Below, in pieces: positions 1 through 6,377 of a stretch of 7,183 nucleotides of DNA. The DNA comes from Chloroflexota bacterium (lineage in GTDB: Bacteria; Chloroflexota; Dehalococcoidia; SM23-28-2; RBG-16-64-32), in assembly GCA_005880075.1 (NCBI GenBank), contig VBJT01000070.1:1-7183 (forward strand), written 5' to 3'. The notes under the pieces were generated by a model. That model saw only the letters and a list, made by a program, of their open reading frames with translations, was not told where the DNA came from and searched no databases. The translations under genes and the position numbers were made by a program. Every line of letters starts with the position of its first letter. Position 1 is the first letter of the stretch.

Positions 1-40
1 CCAGGCACCTGCTAACGGCAGCCCTTAGACGCCTGCGTCG

Positions 41-901
41 CTAGCTTTGCGGTTGACCTGAAGCGTTCGCGTGCACCAGACTACCATTCGAGAGTTCCAG
101 GTAGCTCTGGGCAAGGTGGGAGAGGCTGTGCAGTAGCGCGTCATCGTGCTCGACCACCATCAGGCGTTCCCACCACGGTTGCACCTGAGAGAAGATCTGC
201 ACCTCGTTGGGTACCGGAACCGGCGTGGGTACCGGCGTCGGCGCCGGAGTTGGTGCCGGCGTTGGTTCTGGTGTCGGCGCGGGTGTGGGATCAGGCGCCG
301 GCGGTGGTGGCGGAGGCGGCGGCGGTGGAGGCGGCGGAGCAGGTGCCGGCGCGGGAGCCGGTGGAGGGGGTGGGGGCGGCGGCGGCGCGCCGCCTTGACC
401 GCCGAAGTCGGTCGTCCAGTACGACGAGTAGCCGGCGCAGCCGAGCGCCCGGCCAATACCGATGACTGTGAAGTTGGCGTTAAGCATGTTCGCGTTGTGA
501 CCCGGCGAGCTCCTCCAGATATCAAAGGACGCCTGGGCGGTATCCGTGCCGGCGGCGAGATTCTCGCCTTTCCAGGTGTTATAGCTGTAGCCGAAGGCAG
601 CCATCCGCGCGAACGGATCGCGGCCAAGCGAGTCCGTATGGCTGAAATAGTTCTTCGCGCACATATCCTGGCTCATCCACTTGGACGCGTCGTTTAGTTG
701 ACCATCCAGGGAAAGGCCGCCGAGTCCGTTCTGAGCGCGATACTGGTTGATCAGGCCGAGAAACGCTTCCTCCTCACCGTCGAGGGCTATGGCGGGGGTT
801 GCGGAGAGCGCCGAAGCGGCGATCACGGCTGCGAAGGCAATTAGAGGCAATAAGGCTGCTGTGCCTAGGCGCTTTGTTACCCGCTTGATCCCATAACCCA
901 T
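41..901 (-). CDS. Secreted CAP/SCP-domain (YkwD-like) protein with proline-rich linker
   Basis: This 286-residue protein is probably exported. Residues 1-39 form a signal peptide: a basic start (KRVTKR), a hydrophobic core, and a likely cleavage after AIA. A CAP (cysteine-rich secretory/antigen 5/PR-1) domain covers about residues 44-168. Family signatures seen are FSHTD (His88), GENLAAG (Glu113), IWRSSPGHNANML (His135), IGIGRALG and YWTTDFGG; the His and Glu residues match the usual CAP cavity. Residues 172-231 are almost pure Pro/Ala/Thr (polyproline, then PT repeats), likely an extended wall-spanning linker. The last 55 residues are not recognised; they carry a WW pair and an amphipathic, helix-like stretch. 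The start is supported by GGAG eight bases upstream and by the signal peptide. Bacterial CAP proteins have no single agreed activity, so the molecular role is unknown. It is transcribed divergently from rsmG. Confidence 0.88.
   Translation of the reverse strand: MGYGIKRVTKRLGTAALLPLIAFAAVIAASALSATPAIALDGEEEAFLGLINQYRAQNGLGGLSLDGQLNDASKWMSQDMCAKNYFSHTDSLGRDPFARMAAFGYSYNTWKGENLAAGTDTAQASFDIWRSSPGHNANMLNANFTVIGIGRALGCAGYSSYWTTDFGGQGGAPPPPPPPPPAPAPAPAPPPPPPPPPPPPPAPDPTPAPTPEPTPAPTPAPTPVPTPVPVPNEVQIFSQVQPWWERLMVVEHDDALLHSLSHLAQSYLELSNGSLVHANASGQPQS
209..390. repeat. Low-complexity G-rich/C-rich tract encoding the Pro-rich linker
   Basis: The plus strand is a run of GGN triplets with two adjacent five-G runs at 366-370 and 372-376; the minus (coding) strand reads as CCN proline codons alternating with Ala and Thr codons. 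It consists of two polyproline blocks separated by an Ala-Pro stretch, followed by a Pro-Thr section. Such tracts are prone to replication slippage, so linker length may vary between strains. The G-rich strand is the template for the gene and could form G-quadruplex structures. Confidence 0.8.
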
Positions 902-902
902 C

Positions 903-911
903 TGCTATACT
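903..911 (+). promoter_or_regulatory. Putative extended -10 promoter upstream of rsmG
   Basis: TGCTATACT fits the TGn-TATAAT extended -10 pattern (five of six bases in the hexamer). A weak -35-like TTGATC lies at 885-890, 15 bases upstream, inside the first codons of the divergent CAP gene. An extended -10 can work without a good -35. The predicted transcript would start near 918 and have a leader of about 120 bases before rsmG. Confidence 0.4.
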
Positions 912-922
912 CCGCACCGGCT

Positions 923-945
923 CCCGCCTTGACGGCGGGTCTTTT
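923..945 (+). terminator. Terminator-like hairpin in the rsmG leader
   Basis: CCCGCC (923-928) and GGCGGG (934-939) form a perfect 6-bp GC stem with a 5-base loop, followed directly by TCTTTT. The T tract is on the plus strand only, so any termination would act on rightward transcripts. No plus-strand gene lies upstream in the window, so the hairpin is either an attenuator or leader structure for rsmG or a relic. It also falls in the leader of the divergent CAP mRNA, where it lacks a U tract. Confidence 0.35.
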
Positions 946-1020
946 GAAACCTGGTCAGAACCCGCTTTGCCGAGGCTCGGCATCGCGATTTGCGCGTTCC
1001 AGAGGCGTAGACGGCGCTCG

Positions 1021-1027
1021 AGGAGAG
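1021..1027 (+). promoter_or_regulatory. Ribosome binding site deciding the rsmG start
   Basis: AGGAGAG lies nine bases before the ATG at 1037. A longer in-frame reading from TTG at 929 exists but would begin inside the leader hairpin and adds 36 residues not expected in this family. Confidence 0.6.
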
Positions 1028-1036
1028 CCGGTTACC

Positions 1037-1750
1037 ATGGATTTGGCGATGGCGGTTGGTAATGGGTTAAGAAAGCATCTAAGCGCGGTTCAGCACGAAC
1101 AGCTGGAAATGTATTTGCAGCGCCTACTTGAGAGCCGCCGGCGAGCCAACCTGACTGCCCTGCGGGACCGCCAGTCGATAGAACGGCGCCATTTCGGGGA
1201 GTCGGCTGCCCTCCTGGACGCCCTCGAACGGGCCGGCGTCGTTGAATCGCCCGTGATCGACATCGGCACCGGGGCCGGCATCCCGGGACTTCCGTTCAAG
1301 ATCGCGCGCCCCGACCTCGATATCACGCTGGTTGAGTCCTCGGCTAGAAAGACGCAGTTCCTTGAGGAGATGGTGCGGGAACTGCGGTTGAGCGGCGTCG
1401 CCGTGTGTCAGGCGCGTGCAGAAGACGCGGCGCACGACCCCGCACACCGCGGCGCCTACACCCTGGCGCTGGCGCGGGCGGTCGCGCCCCTGCGGATTCT
1501 GGCGGAACTGGCACTACCTTTCCTGCGCTTCGGCGGCTACCTTGCCACGCCGAAAGGCAGCGGCGCTGAGCGAGAAGTCCACGAAGCGACAAACGCACTG
1601 GCTGTTTGCGGAGGCGCCGTTGAGCTCGTAGAGCGGCTGGGCGTCGTGGGGCCGGGACCGCCGCCGACGCTTGTGCTTGTACGCAAGGCCGCCGAGACGC
1701 CGGAGCGCTATCCGCGCCGGGCAGGCATCCCGCGGAAGCGCCCACTTTGA
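1037..1750 (+). CDS. rsmG: 16S rRNA (guanine-527 N7)-methyltransferase RsmG (GidB)
   Basis: RsmG is a cytoplasmic Rossmann-fold enzyme that uses S-adenosylmethionine to methylate N7 of G527 in 16S rRNA; in several bacteria its loss gives low-level streptomycin resistance. This 237-residue protein has the normal family length. Visible signatures are NLTALRD (39-45) and RRHFGES (50-56), the SAM-binding glycine motif DIGTGAGIPGLP (75-86), VESSARKTQFL (99-109), ALARAVAPL (144-152), the LATPKG strand-loop (169-174), and the C-terminal YPRRAGIPRKRPL. The ATG at 1037 is preferred because of the upstream AGGAGAG. The gene stands apart from mnmG and parAB, its common neighbours in many bacteria; here the flanking genes are a CAP protein and a YIP1-family protein. 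Nothing looks truncated or mutated. Confidence 0.95.
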   Translation: MDLAMAVGNGLRKHLSAVQHEQLEMYLQRLLESRRRANLTALRDRQSIERRHFGESAALLDALERAGVVESPVIDIGTGAGIPGLPFKIARPDLDITLVESSARKTQFLEEMVRELRLSGVAVCQARAEDAAHDPAHRGAYTLALARAVAPLRILAELALPFLRFGGYLATPKGSGAEREVHEATNALAVCGGAVELVERLGVVGPGPPPTLVLVRKAAETPERYPRRAGIPRKRPL

Positions 1751-1752
1751 GC

Positions 1753-1781
1753 AAGACACGGAGGCGGTCAGGCGCTAGAAT
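1753..1781 (+). promoter_or_regulatory. Putative sigma-70-type promoter for the YIP1-family gene
   Basis: AAGACA (1753-1758; four of six to TTGACA) and TAGAAT (1776-1781; five of six to TATAAT) are separated by exactly 17 bases, just after the rsmG stop. The predicted transcription start, about 1788, lies downstream of a possible GTG start at 1784, which favours translation from the ATG at 1817. Confidence 0.45.
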
Positions 1782-1816
1782 GTGTGCCAGTTTGCGTCTC
1801 TAGCGGAAGTTCACCA

Positions 1817-2425
1817 ATGCGCTCTCGGAGTACCAATGCCTCGACCGTAGGCAGCTGGCTGGGCCGCCTTTTCAGGCTGGATTTCAGCGTCCTCGCCGAG
1901 GTCCGCGTGAACCCTTCGGCGACGTCAGCAGCGGTGGTGATAGTGCTCGTCGCCAGCCTCTTCGCGGGGCTCGGCTCGTGGCTGTGGGCGCTTCAGTCTT
2001 TCGTCGACGACCGCGATGCGTTTATCAGGTCCTTCATCGTGGGCAGCCTGCTTCAGACCGTCGTTTGGTTCTCCTGGGTGTACGTCGCCTACCTCGTCCT
2101 GACACAGGGCTACGGGGCTCGCCAAGACTTTGGCGAAATGACCCGGGCGATGGGGTTCGCCTTCGCTCCGGTCGCCCTGAGCGTGTTTATTTTTATCGGA
2201 GCTCTCGCCGTGCCGATCGGCCTGATCAGCTTTGGCATCGCGATACTGTTCACCAACGCCGCTATCCAGCAAGTGTCGGACGCTGATGTCAGAGAGGCCA
2301 CCATTGCTAACCTGGCCGGCTTTTTCGTCTTCGCGATTGTCATGGGCGGCTGCGCGAACATCTTCGAGACGGACAGCATAGGCGGACTGGCGCCGGGTAT
2401 TTTCTTCTTCTCGCTCGACCTCTAA
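1817..2425 (+). CDS. YIP1-family integral membrane protein
   Basis: A 202-residue protein with a short basic N-terminus and about five hydrophobic segments, near residues 36-58, 74-95, 113-132, 134-150 and 165-182. The opening pattern (LFRLDFSVLAEVRVNPSAT, then a hydrophobic helix with GLGSW) and the middle part (DFGEMTRAMGFAFAPVAL) match my picture of bacterial Yip1-domain proteins, whose biochemical role is not established. The ATG at 1817 has GGAAG seven bases upstream. An in-frame GTG at 1784 would add 11 residues, but it sits at the predicted transcription start. The gene appears to be its own transcription unit, with a promoter after rsmG and a terminator-like hairpin about 55 bases past its stop. 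Family assignment is fairly good; function is unknown. Confidence 0.72.
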   Translation: MRSRSTNASTVGSWLGRLFRLDFSVLAEVRVNPSATSAAVVIVLVASLFAGLGSWLWALQSFVDDRDAFIRSFIVGSLLQTVVWFSWVYVAYLVLTQGYGARQDFGEMTRAMGFAFAPVALSVFIFIGALAVPIGLISFGIAILFTNAAIQQVSDADVREATIANLAGFFVFAIVMGGCANIFETDSIGGLAPGIFFFSLDL

Positions 2426-2478
2426 CGATGTCATCGCTTCCATCCGAACAGTAGCCGCTATCACAGGCGCCAAGAATT

Positions 2479-2501
2479 GCGAGCGCTCGCTCGCTTATTT
2501 T
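2479..2501 (+). terminator. Probable intrinsic terminator after the YIP1-family gene
   Basis: GCGAGC (2479-2484), tetraloop GCTC, and GCTCGC (2489-2494) make a perfect 6-bp stem followed by TTATTTT. Its position 54 bases after the stop codon, before a separate promoter, suits a rho-independent terminator. The same bases also contain a perfect 12-bp palindrome (2479-2490), so an operator is an alternative reading. Confidence 0.5.
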
Positions 2502-2510
2502 CGCTAACTA

Positions 2511-2539
2511 TTGCCGAGTTACTGCTTCCGTGATATTTT
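2511..2539 (+). promoter_or_regulatory. Putative promoter of the dockerin-like protein gene
   Basis: The stretch from about 2495 to 2556 is AT-rich compared with its surroundings. TTGCCG (2511-2516) and TATTTT (2534-2539) are 17 bases apart, and TGA directly before the hexamer makes it an extended -10. A second -10-like box, TATAAA, lies at 2551-2556 without a good -35. Either would give a leader of roughly 95-115 bases; nothing else is recognisable between 2540 and the ribosome binding site. Confidence 0.35.
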
Positions 2540-2645
2540 TTAGGCTGCCATATAAACCCAGGGACGCCGCTTGGGAGAGATTACTCCGGCCTCTTGACCG
2601 ACGCATCCGGCGTCTGAGCCCATCAGGCGCGAAGGTCGGTGAGCC

Positions 2646-2652
2646 GGGGAAG
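2646..2652 (+). promoter_or_regulatory. Ribosome binding site deciding the start at 2659
   Basis: GGGGAAG sits six bases before the ATG at 2659. That ATG opens directly into a classic signal peptide. The longer reading frame from 2530 would bury the signal peptide behind 43 charged residues and overlap the promoter region. Confidence 0.6.
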
Positions 2653-2658
2653 TGTGAA

Positions 2659-4998
2659 ATGACCGCAAAGCTCCTCCTCGCCGTCGGTCTCGTTCTTACG
2701 ACCGCGCTGGCTTTGGCGTGGGGCTCGGGAGGCCCCGTCCAGGCCACGACCTTCAACCCGTTCTTCGGGCCGCCTGATTTCTACCGGCTGGACTTTACTG
2801 CTACCCCCGGTTATCCAGATATCCATGCGCAGTTCAATATCCTTCCGCCCTCTGCAAACGCCTCTCCACATTTCGGCGGTCTGATTACATTTGGCGATTC
2901 TGCCATCTATGTGGCCGATTCGGCTGGTATTCCCGGCACCGGCGCCTACGTTGGCCGCCTCCAATCAACGGCTACGCTTGGTCTCGCCAACGAGGGCTGT
3001 AACAGTGAAGTACCGGCGACTTTCGAGCTCGTCGAAGCGAGCACAGATATGACAGCCCAACCGATCGACACACCGCCTGGAGACGGCAACCCGGCGACAT
3101 CGAACGACCCTCTTCTACTCAGCGCGGCTGTTACAGCGGGCCAATCGACGTTGATCTACACCGGCGCTAGCGGCAGTGACCCCATGGGCGTCCGCGCGGA
3201 CGGTCTGCCCATTAATGAGATACGGATCGACTCCGAGCAGATGCTCATTACCGGCGTCAATACGGTCACGAACACGTATACGGTCACCCGCGGCTGGAAC
3301 GGTACAATTCCGGCGGCTCATGTCGCGAGCGCCGAGATCAGCAGGTTGAACGTCATCTTCCCCGCCGGCCCATCTGACAACCTGCTGGCCAACCTAGCCG
3401 AGGACGACGGCGACATGGACAACAACGGGGTCGTGGAGAATGCCGACCTCGGCGGCAACCAGGTGGCCGACGGTGCCGATTCGGTGCCCAGTTTCGTCCG
3501 CGACAGCCTGGACCCGAACGTGAACGCCGATGACGGCGGCTATGTCCAGGCGCGGGCGCGCTACCAGGGCGTGGCGTTCGTAGCTAACAGCCTCATCGTC
3601 ATGCTTCAGTTCGTCGTCATGGATCCGGGCGCTTTGACCGTCTTCCCCAACCTGCAGTGGGCTTCCCCAGCTTGGGGGTATCCGAGCGTGACGTTCCTCC
3701 AGGACCCACTGGCGCCACCCTCGAACAGCGCGATCTCCGACTTCTGCAACTTCAGCTCGAATACGCTCCTGCTCGGAATACCGCATGATAACGCCTGCAC
3801 GGGCGCTCTGCCTCCGCCCTCCTGCACGGGCGCGGGCGCGAACTTCACCCTCAGGCTGGCTGCCGACGGCGGGTGTCCCGGGGCCACCACCCAAAACGAA
3901 TGCGGCACCGCCTGTGCTCCCAATTGCGCCCCACCGTGCGACCCGGGCGCCTGCTACCGTCAGAAGAACGCGCTGGGAGCACCGAGGAACGTCCGCTTCT
4001 ACCAATACGCGGTAAGCCAGCGGGATTATGACAACGATGGAATCGAGAACGGGCTCGATCCCTGCGCTGCGACGCCGAACCCCGGTTGGGACCCCCGTGC
4101 GAACAATACCCTATCCGGCCAGGACGGAGACGGTGACGGGCTGCCGGCTGCGTGCGATCCCAACGACGCGGCCTTCAACAATGACCAAGACGGCGACGGA
4201 TGGCAGAACCGAATCGATAACTGTCCGACGGTTGCTAACGCCAGCCCGGGCGGCGGCGGCGGAACCTCACCCAATACGTTCCAGTACGACCGCGACGTAC
4301 CCCCCGGCCAGAACGTCCCGGACGGCGGTCCGCCTTCCGATGATATCGGTCCCGCCTGCGATCCGGACCCGAACGGCGCCAATGGCCACTACCACGCGAC
4401 CTACGCCGCCCAGACGATTTGCCTCGGCCCACCGACCCCCGCGTGTGACAGCTCCCCGACGGCGGACGCCGATAGCGACGGCGTGGTCAACGCCAACGAC
4501 ACTTGCCGAGACGGCAACAATCCGCCGTTTGCCTTCATTGCCGGGCCGGGTACCAGCGTGCTCACCGCGCCGGCCCACAGTGGAGACTCAACTATCATTA
4601 CGGGCAGCACCTCCGGTTTTACAATGGGCCAGCCGATCATTATCAGCTCGCCTAATGAAACGTTGCGGTATATAACTGCCACTGGGCCGGGAACGATAAC
4701 CTTCACTCCTCCCCTGAGCTACGATCACCCGGCCGGCGCCACAGTGAGGATGGTAAGCTTCGCGCAGTCAGCGCGTGATATGAATAACGACGGTTTCGTC
4801 GACATTTCCGATGTCTCGCTATTGTCCGGTGTGTTTGGTTCCCAGGGAGGAAACCCATCGAACGACGGCGTGGGCGACAGCGGCGTACCCGGTTACCAGG
4901 GCCGCTATGACACGAACTACGACAGCTTTGTAGACATCACGGACGTCTCCTCGCTGAGCGGTATGTTCGGGGCTGTCTGCGGGCCGACGACCTTCTGA
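2659..4998 (+). CDS. Secreted multidomain protein with TSP3-like calcium repeats and C-terminal dockerin-like pair
   Basis: A 779-residue exported protein. Residues 1-29 are a signal peptide (cleavage likely after VQA). An unrecognised core follows (about 48-135 and 231-350, including ARARYQG and GYPSVTFLQDP). Residues 152-230 form a beta-rich insert with IDSEQMLITGV and VTRGWNGT. A Cys-rich stretch lies at about 355-440. Asp-rich calcium loops resembling thrombospondin type 3 repeats occur at 456-469, 489-501, 509-522 and 603-616. A second beta-rich insert spans 634-700. Two dockerin-type F-hand loops close the protein: DMNNDGFVDISD (from 707) and DTNYDSFVDITD (from 751), each followed by a leucine-rich helix ending in FG. 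The Asp/Asn spacing fits calcium binding. Dockerins usually bind cohesins, but none is visible here. It is likely a calcium-stabilised surface or extracellular protein; no catalytic motif was found and its function is unknown. Confidence 0.8.
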   Translation: MTAKLLLAVGLVLTTALALAWGSGGPVQATTFNPFFGPPDFYRLDFTATPGYPDIHAQFNILPPSANASPHFGGLITFGDSAIYVADSAGIPGTGAYVGRLQSTATLGLANEGCNSEVPATFELVEASTDMTAQPIDTPPGDGNPATSNDPLLLSAAVTAGQSTLIYTGASGSDPMGVRADGLPINEIRIDSEQMLITGVNTVTNTYTVTRGWNGTIPAAHVASAEISRLNVIFPAGPSDNLLANLAEDDGDMDNNGVVENADLGGNQVADGADSVPSFVRDSLDPNVNADDGGYVQARARYQGVAFVANSLIVMLQFVVMDPGALTVFPNLQWASPAWGYPSVTFLQDPLAPPSNSAISDFCNFSSNTLLLGIPHDNACTGALPPPSCTGAGANFTLRLAADGGCPGATTQNECGTACAPNCAPPCDPGACYRQKNALGAPRNVRFYQYAVSQRDYDNDGIENGLDPCAATPNPGWDPRANNTLSGQDGDGDGLPAACDPNDAAFNNDQDGDGWQNRIDNCPTVANASPGGGGGTSPNTFQYDRDVPPGQNVPDGGPPSDDIGPACDPDPNGANGHYHATYAAQTICLGPPTPACDSSPTADADSDGVVNANDTCRDGNNPPFAFIAGPGTSVLTAPAHSGDSTIITGSTSGFTMGQPIIISSPNETLRYITATGPGTITFTPPLSYDHPAGATVRMVSFAQSARDMNNDGFVDISDVSLLSGVFGSQGGNPSNDGVGDSGVPGYQGRYDTNYDSFVDITDVSSLSGMFGAVCGPTTF
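4777..4971 (+). other. Dockerin-like paired F-hand region
   Basis: Two 12-residue calcium loops, starting at codons 4777 and 4909, share the pattern D-x-N-x-D-x-x-V-D-I-x-D followed by VSxLSGxFG. A 20-odd-residue Gly/Asn/Ser-rich linker separates them. This duplicated layout at the extreme C-terminus is the hallmark of type I dockerins, although calcium-binding dockerin-like modules also occur in bacteria without cellulosomes. Confidence 0.75.
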
Positions 4999-5023
4999 CA
5001 GCCCGCCGTCAAAGCCGTCTGAT
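4995..5023 (+). promoter_or_regulatory. Weak candidate promoter for the MFS gene
   Basis: CTGACA (4995-5000; five of six to TTGACA) overlaps the stop codon of the preceding gene. A poorer -10-like TCTGAT follows after 17 bases. The 99-base gap shows no clear terminator, so read-through from the upstream gene is equally possible. Confidence 0.22.
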
Positions 5024-5097
5024 AAGCTGATCGTCGAGCCCCGGGCGAACTTTCCGCCACCCACCCTGTCTGCCCGCTCGCTCAGGATCGCCGCCCC

Positions 5098-6336
5098 ATG
5101 CAAGAGACGTTGCAAGCCAACATCCGTCGTTATTACCTCTACAACTTCTTCCTCAACCTTCAGCTGTGGTGGCCGATCTGGATCATATATCTGAAGGAAG
5201 AGCGCGGGCTGAGCCAGACTCAGGTGACGCTAATCGACGTGCCCTTCTGGCTGAGTATCGTCCTGCTGCAGATACCGGGCGCGGCGCTGGCCGACCGCTG
5301 GGGACGGCGGCCGGCGCTCATCGCCTCCGGCTGCTGTTTCGCGCTGGCGATTACCCTCTTCGGGCTCGCCTCGTCGTTTCCGCTGCTACTGTGCTCCTAC
5401 CTTGTCTGGGGAGTCGCCTTCTCGCTATTCAACGGCACCGAGTCGGCGTTCATTTACGACACGCTCAAGGGAATGGGGCGTGAAGACGAGTACCAGCGGA
5501 TCTATGGCCGAACCTGGGCGCTGAACATGGTGGCCGCCGTCGCGGGCACGCTCATCGGCGCGCCGCTAGCCAACGCAACCAGCCTGCCGTTTCCCATCGT
5601 GCTAAGCGGAGCGATCGCGGCGCTTGCGGCGGTGACAGCGCTGACCTTCCATGAGCCTCCTCGTGGCGAGGGGCCCATCGTTCATCTGTCGTATCCTGAC
5701 GTCCTGCGGGAGAGCGCTCAAATCGTGCGGCGGCAAGCTGCTGTACGCTACGCGATCCTCTTCGTCGGCGTCGTGGCGGTCGGCAGCATCGGCCCGATCT
5801 TCTTCTTCCAGCCCTTCCTGGTCGAACACGGCGTGGACACTGGCGAAGTCGGCCTTTGGCAGACGCCTATGCGCATCGCCGCCATCTTCGGCGCCCTGGC
5901 CGCTCATCGCATCACGAAGGGGCTCGGCGATCGAGGCACGTTCTATCTGATGCCCGTCGTTCTCGTTTCATCCTACCTGCTGCTCGCTCTATGGGGGTCT
6001 CTATACGCGCAGGCCGCCTTTCTGTCGCTCTACTTCGTGATGGTAATGTCTCAGCCGGTGCTCACCGATTATGTGAACCGACGGGTGCCGAGCGAGCAGC
6101 GCGCAACCGTCGTCTCGCTAACAAACCTCTCCCGCGCGTTCGTATTGATCCCGAGCGCCCCGCTGATGGGACTGCTGGCTGACAACGTCTCGAGTACCGC
6201 GCCGTTCTGGGCGGGCGCGATACTGGTCGTCGCGATGAGCTTCCCATTGCTGGTCCTATGGTCACCGCTCATGCGGAGAGCGACCCCGGCTGAGCCGGCT
6301 CTCGCTGAGGCAGCCGGTGTCGCCACCGGCGACTAG
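5098..6336 (+). CDS. Major facilitator superfamily (MFS) transporter
   Basis: A 412-residue integral membrane protein, the normal size for a 12-helix MFS carrier, which moves small solutes across the cytoplasmic membrane using ion gradients. The MFS motif A is clear after the second helix: GAALADRWGRR (61-71). Further family-like features are NGTESAFIYDTL (112-123), the charged segment GREDEYQRIYGR (127-138), a central cytoplasmic loop of about 30 residues (184-216) between the two six-helix halves, and NRRVPSEQRATVVSL (327-341) in the second half. The C-terminal tail after residue 391 is short and Ala/Glu-rich. AGGA ten bases upstream of the ATG is a modest ribosome binding site. The substrate cannot be read from sequence; drug efflux or metabolite export are possibilities only. 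The following gene is convergent. Confidence 0.9.
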   Translation: MQETLQANIRRYYLYNFFLNLQLWWPIWIIYLKEERGLSQTQVTLIDVPFWLSIVLLQIPGAALADRWGRRPALIASGCCFALAITLFGLASSFPLLLCSYLVWGVAFSLFNGTESAFIYDTLKGMGREDEYQRIYGRTWALNMVAAVAGTLIGAPLANATSLPFPIVLSGAIAALAAVTALTFHEPPRGEGPIVHLSYPDVLRESAQIVRRQAAVRYAILFVGVVAVGSIGPIFFFQPFLVEHGVDTGEVGLWQTPMRIAAIFGALAAHRITKGLGDRGTFYLMPVVLVSSYLLLALWGSLYAQAAFLSLYFVMVMSQPVLTDYVNRRVPSEQRATVVSLTNLSRAFVLIPSAPLMGLLADNVSSTAPFWAGAILVVAMSFPLLVLWSPLMRRATPAEPALAEAAGVATGD

Positions 6337-6352
6337 ACGGCTGGCGGCGTGG

Positions 6353-6372
6353 GGCGGGGCGTCTTGCCCGCC
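6353..6372. terminator. GC-rich hairpin between convergent genes
   Basis: GGCGGGGC (6353-6360) pairs with GCCCGCC (6366-6372) around a 5-base loop, giving seven GC pairs with one bulged G. It lies in the 41-base gap between the MFS stop and the TMEM175-family stop. No T tract follows on either strand, so it is not a textbook intrinsic terminator; it could still shape or protect both 3' ends. Confidence 0.35.
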
Positions 6373-6377
6373 GAGAA

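Noticed and set aside
146..697. Long plus-strand frames opposite the CAP gene, including a Gly-rich one at 207-398
   Set aside because: They are products of the low-complexity GGN repeats; compositions are almost pure Arg/Gly/Val and the opposite strand encodes a clear CAP domain with signal peptide.
2812..2820. A DnaA-box-like TTATCCAGA near rsmG, hinting at a replication origin
   Set aside because: It is a single imperfect copy inside a coding region; no cluster of boxes or AT-rich unwinding element is present.
4028..4675. A 215-codon overlapping plus-strand frame rich in Thr, Arg and Pro
   Set aside because: It is a frame-shifted shadow of the calcium-repeat region, where GC bias removes stop codons; no ribosome binding site or domain pattern.
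4777..4971. A cellulosome component
   Set aside because: No cohesin, glycoside hydrolase or carbohydrate-binding module is visible; only the dockerin-like fold is supported.
929..5012. An 11-base inverted match (TTGACGGCGGG at 929-939 and its complement at 5002-5012)
   Set aside because: Matches of this length are expected several times by chance in a 7-kb GC-rich window; no wider similarity surrounds them.
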